Origin: Helianthus annuus | Taxonomy: Eukaryota; Streptophyta; Magnoliopsida; Asterales; Asteraceae | Length of the DNA: 64,000 nt | Assembly (NCBI RefSeq): GCF_002127325.2 | Contig: NC_035435.2 | Coordinates: 128,193,893-128,257,892, forward strand | Reading direction: 5' to 3' | Part shown: positions 1 to 11,934 of the stretch, piece after piece | How the letters are laid out: every line of letters starts with the position of its first letter | Numbering within the stretch: the stretch's first letter is position 1 | Notes under the pieces: generated by a model | What the model saw: the letters and a program-made list of their open reading frames with translations, nothing else | The model's database searches: none | What the model was told of the DNA's origin: nothing | Position numbers and translations under genes: made by a program

Positions 1-786
1 AAGGTACATAATTTTTAGAGGGAGGTCTTAAATTCAGATCTAGAAAAATGAGTAAATAGAATAATTGATGTATATTAGAATATAAATAAGTTTTTTTTAA
101 TATAAAAAATCACCAGAAGAATTTTTATGAAGATCAAACTTCAGGTATGTTTGAAAATCCAAGGCCCCCAAATTGATAAGGTTTTACACAATAAAAAAGG
201 CAGCTTGATCAATTGAAAAAGTAGTCTTAATAGCCATCAACAACCCACCCTTTTCATAATCAAACTTTGGAAAAAAAAAAAAATAGGACATTAAGCTATC
301 GAAATCATTGAAGTCAAACTATATATAATTCTTGGCAACTTACATTTTCTAACCATTATTAGCTAAAAAAATAATTGAATCCATAGCATGTACATATTAA
401 TACATAAGGCCATGCACGCATATGTCACCCTGTGTACAATTTGAAATAATACGATTGGTTGATGTTCAAACTTACTATTATGAAACACCAAAGAATTCAG
501 ATGAAAACAACAAAAAATACGCAGCAAATGATTTCGATCAAATATTCAATACTCAACTTCACTGATTGAGATTACAAAGAAATCAAGTACAGAAGAAAAA
601 TGAACAATGAAAGCTATCCCCAATTTCGTGACCTAACTCTCTATTTAAAGCTCCTAATCAAACGCTTAACTTGTTATCTAACAAACCAAAGCATGGTTAT
701 GACCAAAATACCGATGCTCATTTAGACTTATTACAAACTACACCCGTTGACTTTGACTTCCATTTGTTTTAGCACTATTATTAACA
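1..786 (-). repeat. Copia LTR fragment plus flank, copy 1
   Basis: On the minus strand a TGTTAATAATAG start at 786 directly follows a purine tract (GGTGGAGATT), as a 3' LTR follows a polypurine tract. A TATA-like TTTAAATAGAG lies about 140 bp inside it. The lower part, below about 456, may be LTR or flank. The same sequence recurs at 11801-11934 and 21696-22714, where it is split by the Tekay element. The window edge cuts this copy, so its true end is unseen. Confidence 0.6.
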
Positions 787-905
787 AATCTCCACCTTAG
801 TACTAGAAACAAATTAGTCAATGTTTAACCTTCTTAAACAATTTTCAAACTTTGAACCAGCAAGAACCTTTGTCAACATATCTTCTACATCGTTTAGAAT
901 ATTAA
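787..905 (-). pseudogene. Copia RNase H C-terminal remnant and polypurine tract
   Basis: Minus-strand translation gives the residues DMLTKVLAGSKFENCLRRLNI and then a stop. This is the usual end of Copia-type RNase H (D-x-x-TK-x-L-x-G-x-KF). The PPT follows, and then the LTR start at 786. Only the last ~35 residues are present, because LINE sequence begins at about 910-925. It is the dead 3' end of an old Copia element. Confidence 0.6.
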
Positions 906-924
906 CATCTTCTCGTAACCAAGT

Positions 925-1485
925 TTGAAACGTAAGAAACGTTTATCAGATAGAAAAAGGGTAATTCACGGAGTGGTGAGACGAGCAAGGATGGCGAAGA
1001 ACCGGCCCGCCCCTAGGCCGGATCCAAGGGAACTGCAACAACTTAGGAGAAGAAAAGAAGAGGAGCAGCATTACCTGAAGCAAGCAAAGGGTAGGAAGAA
1101 GCAAGAATGGCACCTTGTCCTGAGTAAGGAAGATAAAAAGAGAGAGAAACTGTTCAAGGAAAGGGAGGCAAGGATTCGAAAGGACACGTCGTTCTTCGTT
1201 TCCAATCTACCGGAGGAGTGTACCAAAGCGAGGTTGTGGAAAGCGTTCGAGCACTTTCATAATCTCTCGGACGCTTTTATCCTAGGAAAGAAGGATGGTA
1301 GAGGAAATAAATTTGGCTTCGTGAGGTTCTTAGGGATGAAGGACCCTTACGAATGGATGGAGAAAATCAGAGATGTGAGAATAGACGGGGCGATTGTGGA
1401 AGTATTGCTTGCTAGGTTCTTCAGGGACGGGAGCAAGATGGTTACAAATGTCGCGAATGAACACCGGCCAGTCTTCTCTAGGTAG
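925..1485 (+). pseudogene. LINE ORF1 (RRM-type nucleic-acid binding protein), N-terminal part
   Basis: The frame encodes 186 residues: a basic, Lys/Arg/Glu-rich N-terminus (about 1-85), then an RNA-recognition-motif fold at about 87-165 with an RNP2-like segment (SFFVSNLP) and an RNP1-like segment (NKFGFVRF). In plant L1-type LINEs this RRM protein is ORF1, which coats the element RNA. The frame stops with TAG at 1483-1485, but protein-like sequence continues in the same frame (Pro/Asp/Trp-rich) for another ~60 codons, so the stop looks like a nonsense mutation. The first Met is arbitrary; the true 5' end of the LINE is near 910. It is inactive. Confidence 0.7.
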
Positions 1486-2866
1486 GGTACTCAAACCACT
1501 CAAGTTAGAAAAGCAAATGCAACTCAGCCTGACGGGAGTAAGGGTAATAGGGAGGTCTTCAGGTCGCCAGATGACCCTTGGGGGAATAAGGGGGACCAGA
1601 GGATTAACCTACCCCCCATGGAGACGGAAGCAAAGAAACTATGGGAATTTAAATCCCTGATATGGCGGTTATGGAGAATATGGGAGACATTTTGCAAGAT
1701 GAGTGCCTGGTTGGAGCAGTGGTGTGGTATATGGGGGGCCTAAAAATATTGTTAACGTTTCCATCAGTCACTGATGCAGCTGATTTTCTTCTGAGCAATC
1801 ACAAGTTCTGGACGTAATGGTTCTCTAGGATGTACCTGTGGAGGGAATTGCGCCAGGCTACGACCGTGTGGCTTAGATTAGGGTTACAGGAGTTCCACTG
1901 TGTCTCTGGGATAGACACGTTTTCAATCAGATCGGCGAGAGGTGTGGGAGACTGATCAGCAGATCCTCAGCAAGGGTGAGGCATAGCATATTATCGAAAG
2001 ACAGAATGGCCACCCTAGTTAACTATGGGAAATGGGTGGATCTCTCTTTTGACCTAGCATGAAAAAACCAAGGGTTCAAAGTCTAGGTTCAGGAGTTCTA
2101 TGAAGATTGGTCACCAGCGTTCCTGGGTTCGGTCAAGGATGATCCTCTAGTGCACTCTCCGGTTAATATAAATCCGAAGGTTGGAACTTCGGCGAGTTTT
2201 AGCCTGATGGTCAGAACTCTGGCTAGGCTGAAGGCCCACCTCATGCGAAGGTAGGAGCTGGAAGGGTGGAAGATGATGGGGCTTGCATGGGTTTTTCCCA
2301 GGCACGAAGCTCAACCCCCACACGTGATGCAAATTGTATCCCTAGGGCGGTTGATCTGGAGGGTCCCACTGCAGTATTTAATGATGATGTCTAGGGAGTT
2401 GGTGTTGCACCGTTTCAGAGTCCTACTGGGCCCCCTCTTGAAGTGGGCCATCAGATTTTAAAATTTATTACCACCAGGACCAAATCAAGAACTCACGACT
2501 CAGGCCCAGAAGTTCCAGCCCAATCTTTTATAACACCCGACCTAAATGAGGGTATTGATCCGAGTGTACCAGACGAGTTAGGAGACCCGATTGACTCAGA
2601 CCCCTTCAATTTAGACCAGATTTTTCGTCAAGAAGCCAGTAGGGCTAGGGAAAAAATGGGGTGGTGAGATGTTCACCAGTGAATACTTTAGCGGAGGAGT
2701 TAGAGACAACGATACGGAACGAAGAAGTCTCTCCGAGTAAAGAGGCGTTCGATCAAGAAGTCAGAGATACTATGGAATTTGGGGCTGAGTTAGGCATTCA
2801 TTTGGATAGCTTTGAGAACCAGGTGAAGAAACTGGTCAGAGGGGATTTGGAGACGAGGAAGGACTA
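1486..2866 (+). pseudogene. Decayed remainder of LINE ORF1 and inter-ORF region
   Basis: Short broken frames continue the ORF1 protein beyond the stop at 1485. Further down are acidic, Pro-rich stretches (e.g. 2443-2660 and 2661-2866) resembling the linker and C-terminal parts of plant LINE ORF1. Several stops and frame changes occur. No complete domain is readable. The endonuclease of ORF2 follows directly. Confidence 0.5.
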
Positions 2867-3437
2867 ATGAATTTTTGTCGCTTAATATCAGGGGGGGGGG
2901 TCTCCGAGCATGAGAAGGTAGCTTGGGTCAGGAGGTTGAAAAAGGAAGTTAAGTTCTCGTTCCTAGCCATTCAGGAATCTCATCAAGCCAACCTTTTGGA
3001 TACCTTCCTGAACCGGTTCTGGGACAGATCTGTGATGGATTGTGCAACTCTGGACGTGATAGGCAGTTCCGATAGCATGTTCTCGGTTTAGGATCCGATG
3101 CAATTCAAAGTAGATTCCGTCATCAGAGGCAATGGATTCCTGTTGACCTCAAGGGCGATGGTTAATGTGGAGGATAGAGTGAACATTATGAATGTTTATG
3201 CCCCTAGAGACCCTATGAGTCGGAGGATTATGTGGGAAGAGATTTTGGAGGTCAAACATAACTTCACAGGTATCTAGGTGGTTTTGGGGGATCTTAACGA
3301 TGTAAGAAATGCCAAAGAAAGGATGACTTCCAGGTTTGACGCTACAGCCTCCGCCTTTTTTAACGATTTCATTTTCAAGGCAGGTCTCCTGGAGTATAAT
3401 ATGCAAGGGGGAAAATTTATTTATATGACCGACAATG
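2867..3437 (+). pseudogene. LINE ORF2 apurinic-type endonuclease domain, truncated
   Basis: One frame runs across the region with two internal TAG stops (3089-3091 and 3275-3277). It shows L1-type endonuclease landmarks: the Glu-containing strand AIQESH, the VNIMNVYAPRD strand and the GDLNDV motif. These nick target DNA for target-primed reverse transcription. The domain is cut off at 3437, where an LTR-like sequence starts, so the reverse transcriptase is missing. The element reads the same way as ORF1 at 925, so both belong to one LINE. Confidence 0.75.
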
Positions 3438-3655
3438 GTGTAACACCCCGTGTTACCGAAAGTCAAAGTCAAAGATTGAAGTCAAAGGAAGAAAAGATCG
3501 CTAATTACGATCCGTCTCTCCTTGCTCAATCCCTGCTGACTTCTTTGACTATAGTTAGCCTATTTTATGTTTACGTTAGTTGTATTATGTGGAGTGAGTA
3601 ATTACAATCGAAGTAATCGAAGTTTATTTATCGATACGAACCGCTTTACGACTGT
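3438..3655. repeat. LTR-like fragment beginning TGTAACACCCCG
   Basis: Sequence identity changes abruptly at 3438 from LINE endonuclease to TGTAACACCCCGTGTTACC, a start typical of plant Ty3/gypsy LTRs. About 215 bp later it joins truncated DUF599 exon 2. No matching second LTR, PBS or coding part was seen, so this is only a fragment marking a complex breakpoint. Confidence 0.4.
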
Positions 3656-3659
3656 GAAT

Positions 3660-4233
3660 AATAGGAAGTAACGATAGAGGATTTGTTGTAGCTGTTCTCA
3701 ACGGCCATTTATCAGCCTCAACTTCCCTAAGCTCAATCTCTCTAGTCCTATGTTCTCTAATCGGAGCTTTACTCGGAAACTCATCTAACTTTCTCACAAG
3801 CAGCTTCATCTTAGGGGACTCTAGTCGATCCACCAGCACCATCAAGTACATAGCCATCTTATCTTGCTTTTTACTAGCGTTTTCTTGTTTTGTACAAACA
3901 ACAAGACACTTTGTTCATGGGTGTTTCCTCATAAGCATGCCCACTGGTGATGTTCCAGTGGATTGCATCCAAAAGGCTGTGTTGAGAGGTAGTAACTTCT
4001 GGGCTATCGGATTGCGAGCACTCTACTTTGCGACCACTTTGCTTCTGTGGATATTTGGTCCGATTCCGATGTTTGTTGGTTCAGTAGCTACAATGATGAT
4101 TTTGTATTTCCTGGATATTAATAAAGCTCCCATGATTCAGTATGGGCATAGTAAGAATGGTATTGGTGGTGGATTGTTTAAGAAGATTGAGCATGAGTTG
4201 GTTGAAGTTTTTGAACACGATCGAAGGCAATAG
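3660..4233 (+). pseudogene. DUF599 family membrane protein, 5'-truncated copy
   Basis: The frame is open from an in-frame TGA near 3653 to TAG at 4231-4233. It matches exon 2 of the intact DUF599 genes at 38080 and 51401 along its length: DRGF start, TM-like VLCSLIGALLG, then CFVQTTRHFVH, the GDVPVDCIQKAV block, and a final GLRALYFATTLLLWIFGPIPMF hydrophobic region. Exon 1, with its first membrane segment and start codon, is missing and replaced by LTR and LINE debris; the first Met is internal (3937). It differs at many residues from the other two copies, so it is an older paralogue. The C-terminus has a distinct tail (HSKNG...EVFEHDRRQ). Exon 2 has not gained stops, so truncation may be recent or the exon may be used in a chimeric transcript; I favour a pseudogene. 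Confidence 0.75.
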
Positions 4234-4708
4234 AGAAAGATCTTGATTAGAAATCAGGTTTTTCACTGAGGATGGTTAATTTTTGTAGCGTAAGTTATTG
4301 TTTTTGTTCATGTGGTTTGTCGTAAATCTCTTTTTCTAAAGAAGTTTGGGAACTGAAACCGAGATTTTTGACGAACTATGTGGATGGAAAGAATATACTT
4401 TTCTTTTTCTATGTTTGTATATAATTTTTTTTAATAATTATATTATTTTTTTTCTTTTCTTTTCAATTATTAAATGTCAATATTCATGTTCCAAGATTAG
4501 ATTCCGTTTACCAATAATTATGTATTGGATATGTACAATTTTTTTTAATGACAATAAATCTTAAACTACTTGTTTGGAATTGAATCCAAGATCTCCTTTT
4601 TAAAAGGCATAAGCCTCTACCAAGAGGTCTATTCAGAGTGCCAAATGATGTAGAGATGTTTTATGGGATAAAAGTATAATGGCAAATGACCATGAAACCA
4701 TACAATTA
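4234..4708. other. Downstream flank of truncated DUF599; tRNA-like relic
   Basis: AT-rich flank with no gene. Part of it (about 4380-4560) is repeated in direct orientation at 5395-5615 on the far side of the MITE. At 4570-4640 the minus strand has a degenerate tRNA-like pair of boxes (TAGACCTCTTGGTAGAGG and GGATTCAATTCC), possibly a SINE or tRNA relic; this is weak. Confidence 0.35.
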
Positions 4709-5387
4709 GGGGGAGAGGGTGGTGATCACTCATCACTCACTTATCACTCACAACATCCAATTAAGTTCCGTCATGTCATCAACCATTATTCTATCACTCA
4801 CAATCTATTTTAGTGGCAATGGTCATCACTCACCACCACACCCAACAATTTCTCCTCAACCAACAATTACCCTCACAACATAAAAACTATCACGCGTTAA
4901 AAAAATCACAGGTTTAAAAACTATCACGCGCTAGATGATGGTGGCGGTGGTCTTGTACAATTCTCCACGCGTTGAAAATGGTTTATCACGGAACAAAAGG
5001 GCACCGCCCCTGATCACCTTATAGATTTGTAGAGTTTTTTTTTCCCAAGTTAGTGAGTATGAAACCATATACAATCATATAACTATATGAGGGTAGGCGG
5101 GGTGGTGCCCTTTTTCTCCGTGATGAACAATTTCAAAGCGTGGAATAATGCATAAACCTCCGCCACCTACAACTTTAACGCGTGATGAACAATTTCACGT
5201 GATAAAATTCACGCGTGATGGCCATTCCGTGATAATTGGATGTAAGGGGGTGTGAGGGTTTATTGTTGGGTGTTGTGAGTGATGACAATTTCCATTAAAA
5301 AATGTTATGAGTGATGGAATAATGGTTGATAACATGGCAGAATTTGATTGAATGTTGTGAGTGATGAGTGATCACCACCCTCTCTCC
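4709..5387. mobile_element. Foldback MITE with long terminal inverted repeats
   Basis: The left end (GGGGAGAGGGTGGTGATCAC) and the right end read in reverse complement (GGAGAGAGGGTGGTGATCAC) match over about 80 bp with a few mismatches. Further inverted blocks lie inside, including the ACGCGT-rich 4870-5215 core. Flanks are tta on the left and tga on the right, which could be a diverged 3-bp Harbinger-type target duplication. There is no coding capacity. The superfamily is uncertain. Confidence 0.65.
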
Positions 5388-5635
5388 TGAGGATGAAAAG
5401 AATTATTCACTTTTTTCTATGTTTTTATATAAATTTAATGGCCAATGACCATGGAACAATACAATTATATATTTTTCATTTCTTTTCCATTATTCTTTGT
5501 TTTTGAACAGCAAAGAACAACTTTCATTTCATCATAAAAAAATGTACGGCAATTTTCATGCTCCAAGATTAGATTCCATTTACCAATAATTATGTCTTGG
5601 ATAATATACAGATGTTTTATGGGTATATATATATA
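5388..5635. other. Repeated DUF599 downstream flank
   Basis: No gene. The sequence resembles 4380-4560 in direct orientation (shared phrases such as CCAAGATTAGATTCC and CCAATAATTATGT) and ends in a short TA tract that became the target of the next element. Confidence 0.45.
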
Positions 5636-6019
5636 GGGTAAGGATAGTGTAAAAAGGGCCTAAAGTGTGAGAAGTGTAAGAAGTGTATTATAACACTATA
5701 TATAATACTATATAACACCATATAAACACCGTATAACAATATGTAACACCATATAATACCATATAACACTATGTAACACTATATATCATTATATAACAAA
5801 TATAACACTATAGGTTGTCTGATAACATGTCTATGATAGATGTATAGTGTTATATTTGTTATATAATGATATATAGTGTTACATAGTGTTATATAGTATT
5901 ATATGTTGTTACATATTGTTATACGGTGTTTATATGGTGTTATATAGTATTATATATAGTGTTATAATACACTTCTTACACTTCTCACACTTTGAGCACT
6001 TTTTACAGGATCCTCTACC
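5636..6019. mobile_element. TA-flanked palindromic MULE-like MITE (family 1)
   Basis: Almost the whole element folds on itself: GGGTAAGGATAGTG...ATAACACCATATAAACACC on the left arm is mirrored on the right. It is flanked by TA repeats. A close relative at 34271-34632 has a perfect 9-bp target duplication, which supports a Mutator-like (MULE) origin for both. No coding capacity. Confidence 0.75.
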
Positions 6020-6037
6020 TATATATATATATATATA

Positions 6038-6939
<902 letters not shown>

Positions 6940-7703
6940 TATATACATATATATGGGGTAGGGTTCATGCGAGAACCGCGAGAACCAATGTGAACAAGGG
7001 GCATTACTGTAAATACATAATAAAATTCAAATCAGCAGCCGCTCCTCCTCTTTATGGACTTTAAACAACAATTAAATCCCCTTTTTTTCAGTTCACTTCC
7101 AGATCCATCAGTTTCTACACAATTCATCATCTCTGTTCAGGTCACATTCCAAATCCCCCAAAATTCGTCATATCATCTTATAATTCACACTCCAAATCCC
7201 CCACAATTCGTCATATCGATCGTATAATTCATCATGTATCCATCATATATTCAAATTAGGGCTATAAGAAAAGAATCATCCATCATATATTCATCACATA
7301 TCCAAAATTAGGGCAATAATAACAGAATCATTGAAGATTTCGGCATAAATAAGGAGAAAGTGAAGAACAAACGTCAAATGGATTCAGGATGCTACACAGT
7401 TCTGTGAGTGTGTAAGTTTATACAATTTGTTTTTGCACTTTTATATGTTAACATGATGATTAATTGTCGATTCAGGTCCTTTATATGTTAATATGACGAT
7501 TAAATCGTAGTTTCATATCTGCACTAGCGAAAATGTTATGATGTATATGATGTTTGAGGGATCCGGGGTAATTGTTGTGATACACCGACTTGTAATGTGG
7601 TAGGTATGTGTGTTTTCTTTGTATGTAGGTTTTGTTACTGAATAATTTTAAATATATTTGGTGGTAATACAGAAGTTGAGTTGTCAATGGTTAGGTTATT
7701 CTA

Positions 7704-8710
7704 TTGAAGCAAACATTACCTGTTGATACTGTCGGTCATGTTAATGCACATGTGCACATAGGTATGCACATGTGCATAGTTAATATGGTGATGATAAAGT
7801 TGATGTATAGATTGTTAACAAGGTCGTTTATGTTGATGCACTTGTGCATAGTTAATGTAGTGATGATAAAGTTGATGCATATGTTGTTAACAAAGTCGTT
7901 TATGTTTATGCATATGTGCATAGTGTATATGGTGATGATAAAGTTAACGTTAATGCACATATTTATTGATATATTATGTTTATTGATCTTATTTTTTATT
8001 ATTTTATTATTTTTTGTATATTATTGTATATCAACAATAGGAAAAAATCGAAGAAAGTAACTTTTGTTTTGAAGTCAATGGATGAAGGGTCAAAAAAATG
8101 TCGGATGCAATGGAAGATGATTATGCGAAATGCAATGAAAGATGATTACGCGGCAGTTAAACAAAGAGGTAAAAAATCGAAAAAATAACTTTTGTTTGTA
8201 TATCATTTTCTATCGAAGCAAACCTGTTGATAAGCTCAATCATGTTAATGCACATGTGCATAGTTATACACAAATGCATATTTTGCCAGATTATTCCAAT
8301 TAGGTCAGTCATATTGATGCAAACGTGCAGTTAGGCACATGTGCATAATTTGCCAGAATATGTTAATAAGGTCATTCATGTTGTTGTACATGTGCATAGG
8401 TATGCACTTGTGCATAGTTTGCTAGACTATGTTAACAATGTAATTTTTGTTGATGCACATGTGCATAGTGTATATAGTAATGATAAAGTTAATGTTAATG
8501 CACATATTCATTGAGATTGTATGTTTGTTAATCCTATGTTTTTTTGTTTTGTTTATTATCGTAGATCGATAACAGAAAAATTCAAAGAAGGTAACTTACG
8601 TTTTGAAATCAAGGGATGAAGGGTCAAAAAATGGTCGGATGCAATGGAAGATGATTACGCAACGGTTAAACAAAGAGGTAAAAAAGGTTGATTAATATTC
8701 GATGATTCAG
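7704..8710 (+). repeat. Two diverged tandem copies of a ~510-bp unit
   Basis: Unit 1 (about 7704-8210) and unit 2 (about 8215-8700) both start with GAAGCAAAC...CTGTTGATA and TGTTAATGCACATGTGCA. Both end with an exon-like block containing GATGAAGGGTCAAAAAA, GCAATGGAAGATGATTA and GTTAAACAAAGAGGTAAAAA. In unit 1 this block reads as a basic peptide (about 45 residues, rich in Lys); in unit 2 the frame is broken. I do not recognise the protein. Confidence 0.6.
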
Positions 8711-9650
8711 TTGGGAGTTTATGCACATGTGCGTCCCTTTATTACTTTCACGTTAAATGATATCATTTATGTAAACACATTAAATATATCACATGTAGGT
8801 GCACAAGAAGAAAAAAAAGCATATAGAGGAGGACAAGTGAGCGAAATCACGATGAAAAAATTGAACAAGTAAATGAAATCCCTTTATTACTTCACAGTTT
8901 ACAGGTGTTCGCTGTGCGACATATGAAAATGTATAATGGGAGTGGTGAGAAGTTTGATTGCATATTCAGCAAAGATAAAGAAATTCAAGACTTGCAACTT
9001 TAGAACATGAGGATGAAGATAGCAACAAAATTGCCAGTATCAGAGGCAAATGATCATGTTTGTTAATATATGGTGTATTATGTTGTTTGGTAGAAGGAAT
9101 GTTGGTACTGCACGTGTGCATAGTTTGAAATAGCATACATATTGGAATTGTATAATGCGTTACAGATTGTTATATTTGTTAATTTAGGATGTAATATGTT
9201 GTTTGGTATAGTATATGTTGGTGGTGCATATGTGCAATAATGATGTTGATCGGATTATGTGATTCTTATGATGAGGGTGTTATATTTAATTGTTGTAACA
9301 CAAGAGTTGTGTTATAATGTGTTAATGTTGGTAATGCCCATGTGGAGTGAAACAATAAACATGTATGCACATGTGCATTGTTCGAAATAGTAACGATGTT
9401 GGTAGTATATGTTAGGTGGTCAATAATGATATTACATATGATTATGTCTAATAAGTAATTGATAACAAAGTATCATGATCGTAATCACAATCTTTGAATA
9501 TGAAAACAGATAGTACAAAAAATGATTGTAAACAAAAAATCATAAACAAGACGAATAGTGCTTAGAAATTGTTTGACATCATATATAGGCTAATAGAGGA
9601 TCGTCGGTTGATTTACGACGCCTGGATGATCGTCTAAGAGATTGCTCATG

Positions 9651-9698
<48 letters not shown>

Positions 9699-10009
9699 GG
9701 GGGGGGGTCTTCTGGATCATCATCAACATTCAACATGTTCATCAGTGTCATTGGAATCAACATCATTGGAACAAGAATTGGGTTCATCATCAAGGGGGAC
9801 CGGGAGTCCAACAACATATTATCATTAAATGTATACATAATGTAATTGTCAATATAATGCATGCGTGCATAATGTAATTGTCAACATAATGCACACGAGC
9901 ATTATCATTTTATCTATAACGACATTTTTTTTGAACATAATAAGATGCCATATATTCAAACCTCTAGCCAGGAACTAGATAAGTACGTTTACAATAAAGA
10001 TATAAACTC

Positions 10010-10800
10010 CTAATTTTCTATTACATTCACACCACTGGTGTACCAATCTTCAGTCACTAAATTCTCCATTAAATACTCCATTTTGGTTATGACGTTCATC
10101 CACAACATAGTACACTCATTGACTTGTTCCAGTATTATAGCATTTGAAAACTGCACGGCTTTGAATACCTTCTCATTTTTGCTCGACCATATGTTCCATA
10201 ATGTGGCCATCATTATGCAGTTGACTGCCTTTTTCTTCTTCTTAGAAATATATACAGCTTCCAGGAAAAAGAAAGAATATCTGCCACTGATGAGCAAGAA
10301 TGTAAATCTTTTACTCCCAACCATGATCCGACCATCCACCATAGCGTTTTCAACATCAAACACATAAGGAGGATGTGCTCAACAGTTTCTTGCTCGTATC
10401 CGCAACCCGGGCACAATGTGTTGCTGATATGAATTCCCCTTTTTTCAGCTCCGTCTTTGTCGGTAACCTGCCTTCGACGCCTTTCCGTGCTAACATATTG
10501 GCTTTAGGTGTAGCCCAGCAGTTCCAGGTCATTACAAAGCCACTCGACGGGTCCCCGCTTGTGACACACAAGTCCTCTCTAACGGTTTTAACATTGAAAG
10601 TTGACTTATTTTTCCGAGTGCCAACCCCACCCATCTTGACCCGTCTTCATTCTGGTGTATCTCAGCAGCGCCAAAAGCTACATAAACTCCACACATGCCT
10701 CCCCGGTTGTCGGCTTGTTCTTCCATTCCCAATCCCACACAGTCACCTCCCCTTTTTTGTTGTAATTGTCCGCCACCCAATACCCTTTGTTTGCTGCCAT
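10010..10800 (-). pseudogene. LINE-derived zf-RVT domain remnant
   Basis: Several minus-strand frames together show the pattern of the zinc-binding C-terminal region of plant LINE reverse transcriptases. From high to low coordinates: a start-like MAANKGYWV segment near 10800, then WNCWATPKANMLA...EGRLPTKTELKK, then CPGCGYEQETVEHILLMC, and a terminal AVNCIMMATLWNIWSSKNEKVF helix. At least two frameshifts separate these blocks. It lies inside the 4.7-kb TIR element, so it was either captured or inserted there. Non-functional. Confidence 0.65.
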
Positions 10801-11199
10801 TCTGTACATAATTAGATAATCATACATAAGGCAATTGTTCAGAATCCATACATCAACGACATAATCTAATTTTCAACATAATGAACATGTGCATATAATT
10901 TAATACAATATCATTTACAATCAACGTAATGCACATGTGCATATAATTTAATACAACATTATTTCGAGTAAATATAATGCACATGTTCATATCATTTAAT
11001 ATAATATCATTTACAAAGTATATACATCATTTATAGTCAACATAATACCTTTAGTCACGAATCGAATGAACCGCAACTCTTGATGTTCTGTATTTGTAGG
11101 TGTATTGTGACTGTCAACTGTATTATCAGCAGATGGACCAACAATGTCACCAACAATGTCACCAACAATGTCAGCATCAGATGTATGAGGAGGATTATC

Positions 11200-11350
11200 A
11201 GAGAATGTATGAGGAGGAACATCATATGTGTGAGAATCGACACATGATGAATCAGAGGATGCCAGTGACGGATCAGAGGATGCCAGTAGAAGGTTTGAAT
11301 CAGAGGATGCCAGTGACGAATCAGAGGATGCCAGTAGAAGGTTTAAATGG
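11200..11350. repeat. Short tandem repeats in a coding-like segment
   Basis: The block CAGAGGATGCCAGT occurs four times (about 11262-11335) with alternating spacers, preceded by CAACAATGTCACCAACAATGTCAC-type repeats. On the minus strand these give an open 123-residue frame of Ser/Asp- and Asp/Ile/Val-Gly repeats starting at 11382. It may be a captured gene start, but no family is recognisable. Confidence 0.45.
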
Positions 11351-11636
11351 TGGGTTGTCGCTGTGAATGCCGCTGGAAACACCGTGACCGGATGCCGCCG
11401 CCGTGAACTCCGGTGAGTTACTTGAACGCCGTCGGCCGCCGTCGTAAACCGTATACAATATTCTGAACCAATGAATGAAACATGAATGAAACCCTAATAA
11501 GTAAAACTGTGAACAGAGTTGTGAAATAGGGGGCGTGTGTTTATAATAAATATCACATGATTACAATTTTGCCATGTGTTCACACTGGTTCTCGCAGTTC
11601 TCGCAATAAAGGGTGGTTCCTAACGGATCCTTATCC

Positions 11637-11800
11637 TATATATATATATATAATGGCCATTGGCCAATGGTTATGTAAACATATAATAATTATATATTTA
11701 TATCAAAACAACCAAAACAAAATAATGACACATTCCAAGAACGTTCAAACAAGAAGTCCATCAGAAGAATTTGGTAAATGTACGGTCAGCATTTGGTTAA
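11637..11800. other. Non-coding flank right of the first TA chain
   Basis: AT-rich sequence with ATGGCCATTGGCCAATGG, similar to the flank at about 5440 left of the chain. This fits the chain having grown inside one TA tract of the DUF599 downstream flank. No gene seen. Confidence 0.4.
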
Positions 11801-11934
11801 GGTACATAATTTTTAGAGGGAGGTCCTAAATTCAGATCTAGAAAAACGAGTAAATAGAATAATTGATGTATATTAGAATATAAATAATTTTTTTTAATAT
11901 AAAAAATCACCAGAAAATTTTTTATGAAGATCAA
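11801..11934 (-). repeat. Copia LTR fragment, copy 2, left part
   Basis: Near-identical to the first ~132 bp of the window (ACATAATTTTTAGAGGGAGG and so on). It is interrupted at 11934 by the Tekay element and resumes at 21696. The atcaa at 11930-11934 is the left target duplication. Confidence 0.85.

Larger units (their letters stand above)
6955..11636. mobile_element. 4.7-kb TIR element flanked by TA repeats (Pack-MULE-like)
   Basis: The left end GGGTAGGGTTC...GCGAGAACCGCGAGAACCAA and the right end in reverse complement GGATAAGGATCC...GCGAGAACTGCGAGAACCAG match imperfectly over ~50 bp. Both ends abut TA repeats. The inside is not transposase. It holds a tandemly duplicated exon-like unit (7704-8710), many TGCACATGTGCA-like palindromes, a (TA)n tract at 9655-9695, a LINE-type zf-RVT relic on the minus strand (10010-10800) and short coding-like repeats (11200-11350). 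This looks like a non-autonomous element that picked up host or LINE sequence. The end pairing is clear; the MULE class is inferred from family 1. Confidence 0.6.

Noticed and set aside
4570..4640. Possible tRNA gene on the minus strand
   Set aside because: The boxes are degenerate and no cloverleaf could be drawn; at best a relic.
7704..8060. 118-residue frame with HMCIVNMVMIKL repeats
   Set aside because: A by-product of the repeated TGCACATGTGCA / GATGATAAAGTTGATG units; opposite-strand frames look similar.
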